A program made the position numbers and the translations under genes. Positions 32,522 to 44,500 of a DNA stretch of 64,000 nt are shown piece by piece. This DNA is from Cycas panzhihuaensis. Taxonomy: Eukaryota > Cycadophyta. Where the stretch lies: positions 134,671,741 to 134,735,740 of the forward strand of contig CM041465.1 in assembly GCA_023213395.1 (NCBI GenBank), in the 5' to 3' direction. Numbering within the stretch: position 1 is the first letter of the stretch; every line of letters starts with the position of its first letter. The notes under the pieces were generated by a model. That model made no database searches and was not told where the DNA came from. It saw only the letters and a program-made list of their open reading frames with translations.

Positions 32522-35500
32522 GTGAGTTCTCTGCTTCTTTTGTGGCCTAAAATTTTTCATAATTGCTAATTGTATGTCTTAGTAAGCTCCAAAAATAAAT
32601 TATTTTTTGTCTTCATTCCAGGAGTCAAACAACCCAAGGCATTTGGCTTTCAAAAGCTGTTGGCATTGACCCTTGTACACTAGTGATGGATTTGGAGGGA
32701 ACAGATGGCAGAGAAAGAGGAGAGGTGATTGCTTTCTTCTGAGAATTATTTGCATTCCTCTTTGCTCTTGCGTGCTTATGTTTCCTCCCTTGCATGTATT
32801 GATAAAAGCATGATACATTGTGGTTTTTGCTTTGACGTTATGAAGTCTTGGGCTTGAGAAAATTTTCTGTCATTGTTGCCTGGCTGTTGTTTTTGTCTCT
32901 TCTCACTCACTATAAATCTTTTGATTAATTTGAGGGGCTTTCACCAGCCCACATCTAACATACCTCAAGGATCTGTTGTACGATTTAGACTGTTGACTAG
33001 GATGTTTTTCAAAGTTGGGATGGATATTTCATGGTTATCTTATGGTGCTTTTTTAATTAGTGATTAAGAGTATGATGATTAAGAGTACAATTCTCTTGAA
33101 GTCAGACAGCTTCCACACATGGCTCTATGTATGTGCTATGGTTGATCTAGTGGGGCTTGCTATTTAGTGGTAAAGAGTCCAATTCTCATGGAATCAGTGT
33201 ACAATTCCCATGGAGTCAGACTGCCTACACACACAAATTTAGCACAGATGGATAAATTTGATGATGGGGATGCTGGATTGGTACTGATCATGTTGTTCTT
33301 CCCCCTTATTTATGTGACCCCGCGATGATGTCAAGCCTCACAAGGTTATAGAAAGACACAAATGACAGAGACATTCATTCACCTTGACCATCTCCCAAGA
33401 AACAAGATCTTGGTAAGATTTTATCCCTCTTATATTTTCTATTACTTATAACAAGATACTAGTTCAAACCTGTGGCAAACAATTGGCATGACAGTATTTC
33501 CCTAATAATGAAGTTTTTTGTGGTGAATTAGGTTTTCATATAAATGTTTCCCATGAAGATGATAAAAAATATATTGATCAACTCTTAGGCAAGTATTGGT
33601 CTACACCTTTTAAGTTTTATAAATAAAATAAAACGAAATATAATCCAATATAACATAATGTAATTTGAACTATATTATATGCAATTATATTATTAGGACA
33701 ACCCTTGCCCCTTGGGTGAATAGACGAGGCATGCTTTGTCTTTTTTAAAATATATAGGCTATAGATATACATTAAAGAAATGTGGGATATTCAAATTGGC
33801 CATTATTCCTTTTACCATTGGCTAATAGCAACAATTAAGATTTGCCCAAATTTGCCAATAGCAATGGTGAAGGTTTGTTCAATTGTGATCCAATCAACAA
33901 TTCATTAACTAATCAATTATCATCAAAATTACTTGGGTAGTACCCACCCCCGTTGTTTTGAAAGTTGCCATACTTTAAATGGAGTCTCCTTAATTTTTAA
34001 ATATGCACATATTGAACTCTTACTACAACAACCACTCCCCTCCCAAGAAAGAAAAAAAAACATTTTTTGAAATAGGTGAATATAATTAAATCCTCTCCTC
34101 GTTTTATTATTATAAATCAAAAAGGTTGTTGGTTAGATATTAAAAAATTGGTGGGGAAGGATAAGGGTAGTGTTAGATGTGTAAGAGCTTCTTTACGTTT
34201 TTAGCTTGCTTCTTTCATTCTTTAGAAAGAGGAAGGGTGCTATGTGGATGTTTTTTAGTGCAAGTTATATTTGGATGGATCCTTTAGTTGGTCATGATGT
34301 CCTTTAAGATATGTGAGACAGATGACTGATGATTATAAATATTCTAAAAAGCATTTAGAAGTCCATGGAAGCTAGAAAAGAGCTTCACACTTAAGCAGAC
34401 TAATAGTGCTTGGGCTTATACCCGCAAGTCTATAGCTATAGAAGGACCTTGATTATTTTGCTGCATAATCCAATCTATTTGCTATAAAACCTATTTGACT
34501 CTTGGTACAAATTTCTTACTGGTGAACTCTCAATTTGAGTTTCAAACTAGCCAAATTTTGTCATCCAATAGAAAAAAGAAGATGATTAGATAAGATGATA
34601 AGCTTCTCAATACAAGAAAGAGACAATCGAACTTGAAGATTCTGAAACAGAGTTAGCAATAAGATTCAATTCTTCTTTGAAGATTATTTGTACAATCATA
34701 AGTGTATTTATTCATGATTGGTCAGTGCATGCAGGACACTTGTCATTCATTTAGAGACTTGACTCAAAATACTAAAACATGACTAAAGTACAAACATTAA
34801 ACGTTGACCTCAAAAGTGCAATAAAATACGAAAAGATAAAAGAAGGAAAGGAATAAAAGAATACTAAGTACAATATTAAGTAATGAATTACTCGTTATTT
34901 CCTCCTTGTTTAGGAAGAAATTATCCCTAGTTTTTGTTGAAGATGAGGGAAATGTGCTTGAAATGTACACTCAGAGATCCATTTGGCTTTAATTGGTTAT
35001 GTTTCTTTCTTGCTGACCAAGTATGTTGTGGTTGTATGTTGGTTGGTGGTCCTTGCCCTAGTGTCAAGGAGTGTGTCCTCGTGAAATGGTGGTTGAAAAT
35101 CTAGAATGGTATTGTGGGGACAAGTGGTAGTGGCTCGTCCTCCAACTTTGGTCTCTCGTATAATTTGAGATTGCTGGTGTTGATGATAAGTATTTATGTA
35201 TAGTTCTAGTCTTATTAAGTAGCATTATAAAAGGGGACTTAGGGTACCCAATTATCAATTAGTTACACATAACATTGTAAAAGATAATTAGGGTACCTAA
35301 TCATTAGTTAGGTACATTAGGTGACACATGTCTCACATAGAGCAGCAGTGTGTACCACACACAAACTACCTTGAGTTTGTATAAATATGTACAACATTTC
35401 AAAGGAATAAATGAAGAGAGAAGTTCTTCTTTCCTCCTCCTATTCTAGTATTCTTGTGCATGCTAAAATCTAAAGGTGCTTGAATCTAAATGCATATCAA

Positions 35501-38500
35501 TTGGTATCAGAGCCTAATCGGTCTCTAGGGATCTTAGCATTAATATTTTTTCTCACTCTCTTCATTTGCTCCTCCCTTAACTTTTCCATAGACTTCTTTT
35601 ATCAGGAAATTCTTGGAGACTCAAACCCTGGCTTATCTCAACCTGCCACGTACACCACTTAATTCTCTCAATCGGAAAATGGGCGCAGAAGGCCTGAGGA
35701 AATTCATTGTTGATGTTGGTAAAGATATCGTGGCCATTCAGAGATAGGCACCTGTTGCACTGTGATTGTTTTAGATCCTACAAAAATTGTAGAATGTTGA
35801 GGGTTTCCACTTGCCAGATCGTGCCGCTAAGATAGATAAGAAAGATTTCGGGCTTTTGTTAGTGTTGGCTACAAGCCGTGTTCACATCTTGATTTGGTAC
35901 TTAGTGTGAGCTCCATGAAGAGAGTCCCATAGTGCGGTCGTTTTCCTCTATTTATTCTTTTCTTTGGAAAAATTGCTTCCGCCACTCATTTGGAACCACT
36001 CGAAGATACTTACATTGGGCCTTGGTTTGCACGCCATGCTACTTGCCCTATTTGTTGATATGAGAACAAGGAATCGATGATGTTACCAGTTCTGAAATCG
36101 AGAGATGACCTGACGACATCATTATGAGAAGACGAGCAGCACGCGAAGAAAGATTAAGCCACCAACACTATTACTACGACAAGATGCGAAGAAAGATTAA
36201 TCCACCAGCACTGCTACTACGACGAGAGGGTAGGGAGCCTCCCCTCCATAGGATCCGAGCATGAAACGTGGTTACAGATGAAAGTAGTGCCAAATAGAGA
36301 TCTTCGATAGCCGCAACAAGCTCGAGTTTGAGCACGATACGAAGTTACGAGAGAATCTTTGACTTTCTAAAGCCACAACAAGCCCTAATGGAATCGTATA
36401 TCATCAAAAACCGAGGTCCATGATTTCCTCATCGCATAGCATGGGGCCCTTGAATTGGAACTATTTGCTTCCTCTGTGCAGCAGCAACGAAGTCGAAAAC
36501 GCAGAAGAAGCTAATGTCGCCCGTGTTGCCTATTCAAATAATTTGACATATTCTAAAGTTCTAGCACTTAGGAATATGTGAATTAGAATATTTTAAAAGA
36601 ATATTCTTCTTTTGATTTCTTAAATTCTAAAGTTTGTCTTACATTGTTTTCTTATATGAATATTAATATTGTTAATGTTGAGTAGTTTTCAAAAGCTATG
36701 AGTATATGACCATAAGCCCTTTATAGGTAGGCATACCTCATATTGTTATTATTGAGTAGTTTTCAGAAGTTATGACTATACGAGCATAAGCCCTTTACAA
36801 GCAGGCGTACCTCAGACTACCTATTCAATGATATACATCCTTCAATATCATTCCAAGGCACATTGTCATGAGCCCTCATCTTAGGCAGGTGTACCCTGTA
36901 TCAATTCTCAATTGTACTTAATCAGGCATATTGCCATAAGGCCTCTCCACAGGCATGTGCACCCTATACAAAATTTACATTTGTAGTCATTTTGAGCATA
37001 TTGCCATAAGCCCTTTTCATAGGCAAGCGTACTCTGCATCAAATCATGTCTCTTGATCAAGATGATCAATCACATCTTGACATCATTGAACTCTTAACAC
37101 AAGAGCTTTGTGATGATGATGTTTCAACAGATCCTGGACCAACAGAACGTTCCAACAATTGTTCCAATCCAACCATCTCCATTCAAATTGGATGCTAAAA
37201 TTAGTATTTCACTTTTTGAAGGGACAATGAACGTGGATAAATTAAATGCACGACTTTGAAGTCTAGAAGCCTATTTCAAGACCCAACAATTCACAGAAGC
37301 ACAAAAACTAATGGTTGCTGAAGTACATATGGTTGAATAGGTCTTAACATGGTGGTAGGCATACTCCCGTGATAAACCACTTATCTCATGGGCAGAATTC
37401 AAAAATGTTGTTCGTAGCCAGTTCTATTCATTGGGATACATTGTTGAACTCGCTACACATTGGCTTCATCTTCGACAAGTTGCAGGGCAAATGGTTCAAC
37501 AATACATTGATGAGTTCGTCAAGCTTTCTATTCAGTTAGAAGTCTCTGACCTTGACCACATTCTCAAATTGAAATTTATTGGTGGACTCTTTTAATCTTT
37601 GCAATGTGAAATGGATCTTTTTCAGATTCCCACACTTGAAGCTGCTTAGCAATTTGCTATCAAAATTGAAAACAAGTTGCAACGAAGACCCCGGCCATCT
37701 TCAGCATCTGCCTCAACTTCTAAAACATTTAACGTGCCGCGAAAAGCCAATATAAAAAAGTATTGTTCTTTTCACAAATGTCAAGGCCATACAGATGCTC
37801 AATGTCGAGCACAACACAAATCTCACACCTTGATTGCTGAACATCAGGCACCGACGGAATCCACTGATGTCATAGATGTCCCTAATCAGCAGGCTCCAGA
37901 TCCACATCTTGTGTTAATGACCACTGAATATTCTGCTTCTCAGAGAGAGACTTTTCACCCAAAATTGTCAAGTTAAGGACCACCGCTTGGCCCTTTGTGT
38001 CATTGATAATGGAACTATGAAGAACTTGTCTCACAAACATTAGTGGATTCCTTATAATTGGTGACCAAGTCTCACCCTAAGCCTTGTACTCTTGGGTGGG
38101 TAACGACCAATGGTCATACAACAATGGTCGATAAAATTTGCACTATTACTTTTGCCATTCTGCTTTTTTTGGATACAGTGGATTGTGATGTGACTCCTAT
38201 GGATTGCAGTGACATTCTCTTAGGACGCCCTTATCAACATGATTGATGAGCATTGTATGATGGGTATCGTAATACTTATACACTGCATAGATATGGAAAA
38301 GCATACAAACTAACTTCTGTAGATGGTGCTTCTCCGTCCTTGACTGTCATCACAGGAAATCCTGCAGTTAGACTTGCCAATGCCTCTAAGCAGATGGTAC
38401 TTTCTGTAGTTCAACAAGCAGAAAGGAAAATTGTACTAAAATGCCTCCAAATGCAATAAAAGCTCTTTTAGATGCGTACTCTGATGTCTTTGTAGAACCT

Positions 38501-41500
38501 AAGAGACTGCCTCCCATACGTGTTGTGCAACATTCTATTGATCTTATTCCAGGTTTTCCACTTCCCAATTAAGCTCCATATTACACAACTCCTCTCACTC
38601 ATGTTGAATCAGAACGACAGTTGGCTCAGTTGATTAATGAAGGTAAAATTCAACCTAGTTGTTCTCCTTGTGGTTCACCTATAATTCTCATTCCAAAAAA
38701 AGATAAAGAATGGCGTTTATGTATTGACTATCGAGCTCTTAACAAAATCACTGTTAAGAATTGATATCCACTTCCACACATTGATGATTTGTTGGATCAT
38801 CTCAAGGGAGCCAAATATTTTACTAAAATTGACTTAGTCTTCGGGTCCCATCAAGTTTGGGTTGAAGCTCAGGACACATGGAAAACAACCTTCATGACTC
38901 AAAATGGCCTTTATGAATGGTTAGTCATGCCTTTTGGTTTGACTAACGCTCCTGTTACTTTTATGTGGCTTATTAACGATATTTTTTGTTCTCATTTGGG
39001 TAAATTCGTCATTGCGTATCTTGATGATATCCTAGTCTTCAACATCAATTTGGAAGCACATCTACATCATGTTGATACAATCATGGCTTTGTTATGGCAA
39101 CATCAACTCAAAGCCAAATTCAAGAAATGCTTCTTCTCAAAAAAATCTATCTCTTATCTTGGATTCATCATTGACAAGAATGGCGTTTATGTTGATCCAA
39201 AAAAGGTCCGAATAATTCAGTAATGGCAAACCTCTTCCACTAACTGAACTCAAAATTTTTCTTAGTTCTGTCAACGTCTATAGGAAATTCATTTCTCACT
39301 TTTTTGGCATTGCACATCCACTCAACATTCTTACCAAAAATTCCATGAGTTTTGTATGGAACTCTTATGTTGAATCAACTTTCAAAAAACACAAAGTTGC
39401 TCTCTATACTGCGCCTATTCTTCATCTTCCTGATCTCACTCAGCCCTTTGAACTAGAAATTGATGCTTCCCAATTTGCCCTTGGTGTTGTTTACTTTATC
39501 TAATTCCAACTTTATGAAATGACCATGTGACATTAACATTGTCACAATAGTATCAAGGATTAAGTTTATGATTTGTGCTATGACGAAGTGGCTATTGCTT
39601 ATAAGGTTGGAGGCGAACAAATACCATATCGCCAATGGAAAAGGTTCGATCAGAGCGGTGGTGGTCGGCATGTTGTTGCATGCGATTTTGAGCCATGGCC
39701 AGATTTTGCTTAAGTGTGTTTAGGATTTGGCCTATGTCTTGCAATTTTTATTGCATCAAGGCTATACGCAGGTTAGTGGCCAAAGTATGGTGAGATGGTG
39801 GGGGATAACCATAAAGGGCCATGAATGGGGACATGCCAATTGCAGAGTGGTGGGAAGAGTTATACCAATATTCCACTAAAGCTAGCTAGGAGGTCCATTG
39901 TTTTTGGTGTTCAGATGCAAAGCAACGAAGATTATGTCTCTAAGGTTTGATTAAGAACCTCTGATTAACCATTTGTGTGGGGGTGGTATTAGGAACTCAT
40001 GTTGAAGGAGGTGCCAACTGCACGAAAGAGTTCTTGCGAAAAGGAAGATGTGAATTTGGGGTCCCGATTAGAGACTATGGTGGATGGAAAACCGTGGAGG
40101 CAAAAAATGAATTGGATATAGAGGTCAGCCAGGCGGGGGACTTGGTAGGATGTGTGGACTGGTAGAAAGTGGGCATATTTTGTTAGTTGATCAATGATTA
40201 CCCAAATGGATTCATTTCTGGTTGAGGGTGGAAGACTAGTGATGAAGTCCATTGTGATATCTTGCCATTTGCCCTGTGGAATTTGAAGGGGTTGGAGGAG
40301 CTCAGGCTGAGCCTTCGTGTCTGTCTTGTTGCGTTGGCATGTTACCATTCTACTATGAAGGCCAGTATAGAGGATTTCATTTGAGGCTAGTAAAAGTCAG
40401 AGCAGATACGATGATAGGTCTTATCAAAACTTGAGTGACCTCCTAAGGGGGTGGTGTGGTACTCGATCAAGATACGAGGAATGAAGGTGGAGAATGTAGG
40501 GACAAAGATTCTATTTTTGTAGAGAAGGTGGGTGTTGTGCAAGGTCCAATCCTTCTGAGTGAGAATCTTTGAGGACCACTTACTGAAATTAGGTTGGGAT
40601 TGGTTGTCATTAGCTAATTCTTGGAGCCACATGGGTTGAGGGGAAGAGATGGCTTATAAGATGGGCTCAGAGGGATCCAATGGGAGACAAGAGAGAGCAT
40701 TGACTACAACATTTTCTTTGCCCTTTTTGTAAGATATAGTGAAGTCAAACACTTGGAGGCAATCGACCCAGTTTGCGTGCTCTTCAAAAAGGACAGGCTG
40801 GTCAAGGAGATGACAGAGACTATGGTGGTCGGTTAAAATAGTGAATTTGGATCCTATTAAATACTGACGCCACTTATCAACTGCATGAAGGATAACCTTC
40901 ATTTCTTTTTGGTAAGTTGAAAGTCGACATTCATGATCTTTTAGTTTTCGACTTGCCAATAAAATTCTGAAGCAGAAATTCAGGGCATATAGCTTCGTGG
41001 CGCTAACCGTTAACCATTACACTACAAGACTTCATCGGCTGATAGTTTACCTATATTAGGGAGGATTTTGGGACCTAAAGGGGTCCTCCTATATTCCCGA
41101 AGGTACGTGGAGGCACACTTCCGTAGTCAGGTTCTGTCTAGGGCTTAATTCAGGAGTGTTATCTCCAATCCTTCGCACAAGGGTCGGAAAAACCACGATG
41201 CACTTAGCCAGAATGACAGATCCTTCTGATATTTAAAGACCCTCAGTACAAGGTCTCTACCTAACTATTTGGGTAGCTGTTTAGCGGTGTTATCTACCCT
41301 GGAAGAGAGGTGGGAGGGAAAAGGGTAGCTGCCCAACGGTGCTATCTACCCTTGGACTGATAATCTAATGCAGACATTGAAATAAATGAATGCAAAGCAG
41401 AAAGAAAATGGAGTACTGGCGTTACCTAGGGGAAGAAATTCCCCTTCCCTCACAACTCTTGAGTCGTGCTGGTATTGTTCCTCAATCTTCGTGAAGAGAG

Positions 41501-44500
41501 TACTAAGCAAAGTTTTTCCCTCGATCTCTACTTAGGTAGAGAGAGTACTCGATCTGACAGGGTTTTTTTTTTTTTTGATTTTTTTCCAATCTGTTGAATA
41601 GCTTCCCATGATTGCGAACGTAGCTCTGATACCACTTGATATGATTCCTTTGGGGATTCTTTTACACCTGATCAGAAAACCAAAATGCAGAATACAAATA
41701 GAGCACAAATGAACACAAAAATGGGCAACAAAAGTTCGCACCAAATGGGTTGCAATAATTTCTCATTCAAAAGCTAGCTTCCTTTACATCCATAAGGCCT
41801 TAAATAAGCAAAATGGCCGTTTAGTCCATGAATCTAATTGGAGAGGCATTCGGCCTTTATTTTCATTGGTGGCCCTAAGTGGCCCATGGACACCTTTTAA
41901 TAGTTAACATTAAGATCCGCCTTTTACTAGCAAAAGTGCCTTCACTAGGGTTTTACCAACAACTAACGGTTGTATAACACGTTTGCAGCAAGGATACATT
42001 GCAAATAGCACCAACCCATTTGCATAGCCAGTCATTAATTTATAAGAAGGATGGCTTTTACCGCATGTGTGTGGGTTATTGGGGATTAAACAAGTTGACT
42101 ATCAAGTATTGCTATCCCATTTCTTGGATAGATGATTTGCTAGTCGAAATACATAGAGTGAGGTATTTTTTAAAAATTGGCCTGCGGCCAGGATATTATC
42201 GTATTCGGATCAAAGAAGAAGATATACACAAAACAACATTCCACACTCATGAAGGATTATTTGAAATTCGAGTTATGCCATTTTTGTTGAGAAAACTAGG
42301 CCCCAATAACCAGAAACCACTACTAAGATCTAAACTATTTTGCAACTAGTTATAGGAATTGAAACTGAAATTTTACTTGTAAGTTCTTAAACTAGAGATA
42401 ATACAATAATTAAACTAGAAAGCCAAAGCATCACATATACACCCGATATATTGTGGTAAAACTCTAGCAGTGTGTTAGGGAAACATCCACACAGGTAAGG
42501 TATCGATCTTTATTATCTAAGAATGGAGAAATGTACAAAATCTGTAACAGAATGCTCACAACAACAATAACCAGCCGTCTCTTCTCAATACAGTACATCT
42601 AATACATCGAATACCATCAACATAATGAAAAAACACTCTAAATCGGGCTATATGAGAGAGTCATACAAGGCACAAATCTCGACCATCAAATCTGGGGTAT
42701 TTTGAATGAACGACCCTAATTTTTTTTACAATTTAGTATGTTTTATAGTGCTAGCTTTTTGGGTCCTCTTTGCGGGGGGTGTCCCTAGCCTGCCCCTTTG
42801 GATCCCCCCGAGGAAGTTTGGGGAGGGAACCGCGTTGCCAACCTGTCAAAAATTTTCCCTTCAAAACATTGTTGTCACATTATCTAGGAATTTCCACCTT
42901 GACAACAATTTATCTGATACCTTTCCTAGACCATTCATCACCTTTTCTGCAAGTCAAGAGAAATCAAACACCATTTGAACTTCTCCAATAGTACTGGTTT
43001 TGTGAACACGTCAGCACAATTTTGTTTTGTGTTAACCTTCTCAAGTGCAACTTCACCTGCTTCCACAACCTGTCTAACAAAATGGTACTTAAGAGCAATA
43101 TGCTTTGTCCTACTATGATAAGCTGGATTCTTTGCTAAGTAAATGGCACTTTGATTATCATAAAATACCTTTACCTTTTCCTGTTTCCTTTTAAGCTCAA
43201 CCAATAGACCTTGCAACCAGATTGTTTCCTTATAAGCATGTGCTGCAGCAATATATTCTGCTTCTGTAGTCGATAATGCAATTGTGCTCTGCAATTTTGA
43301 CATCCAATTAAACGAACCATTTGCAAGAGTAAACACATAACCTGAAGTAGACCTTCTCTTATCTAAATCTCTTGCAAAGTCTGAATCGGCATATCCATAA
43401 ACCTGATTACCTGTACTACCAAAGGTGATGCAATAGTCACTTGTGTCCCTCAAATACCGAAGCACCCATTTCATTGCTGCTCAATGTTCCTTTCCTATAT
43501 TTGTCATAAACCTGCTAACTACACTGATTGCGTGTGAAATGTCACGTCTTCTACATACCATGGCATACATCAAACTTCCTATTACACTAGCATAAGGTAC
43601 ATGAGACATATAATCCTTTTCTTCTTCATTACTAGGACTCATACTCAAAGAAAGCTTGAAATGAGAAGTCAACAGAATACTCATTGGTTTCACATTTGCC
43701 ATACCAAATCTGGTTAGCACCTTCTCCACATATTTCTGCTGTGATAACCATAGCTTACCATTTTTCCTGTCTCTATGTATCTCTATGCCTAAGATTTGTT
43801 TTGCAACTCCTAGATCCTTCATATCAAAAGTCTTAGCCAATTGAGCCTTTAACTTGTTGATTTCTGCCATACTCTTGCTTGCAACCAACATGTCATCAAC
43901 ATACAATATCAAGATAATGAATAAGCCATTGTCCAAGAATTTAAAGTAAACACAACGATCATACCCACTTGAAATTTTGGCTCTCCATGAAGGCATCAAA
44001 CTTCTTATACCATTGCCTAGGTGATTGCTTCAAGCCATACAATGATTTCCTAAGCTTGCAAACAAGTCTTTTCTTGCCATCCTGTACAAACCCTTCTAGC
44101 TGATCCATATAGATCTCCTCATCTAAATCTCCATGCAAAAAAGTTGTTTTTACATCTAACGGCTCCAACTCCAAATCAAGAGTAGCTACCAATGCTAACA
44201 GAACTCGAATTGAAACAAGTTTAACAACTAGTGAAAAGATCTCATGAAAATCAATACCTGTTTTTAGTGCAAAGCCTTTAGCTACCAGTCTTGCCCTGTA
44301 TTTATCAACCTTTCCATCAATATCCGTTTTCTTCTTCAAAACCCACTTGCAACCAACAATCTTCCTGCCATGTGAAAGTTCTACCAAGTCCCATGAATTA
44401 ATTTTCTTCAAAGCATCTATCTCTTCTTGCATAGCCCTCTTCCACTTTTCACTATGGATATCATCTACTACTTCCTGATAGCATGTAGGCTCACCATCAT

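Noticed and set aside
35797-35910. A host exon of RHD3 or another gene
   Set aside because: No match to RHD3, stops on both sides, and position within a retroelement leader.
40985-41030. tRNA gene or SINE head on the minus strand (TAGTGTAATGGTTAAC)
   Set aside because: Resembles the A-box region of a tRNA, but no B box GGTTCGANTCC and no acceptor stem could be formed.
41272-41354. Two GGGTAG...CTACCC hairpins as transcription terminators
   Set aside because: Bacterial-type terminators do not apply in this plant context; they are a short duplicated stem in a leader-like region.
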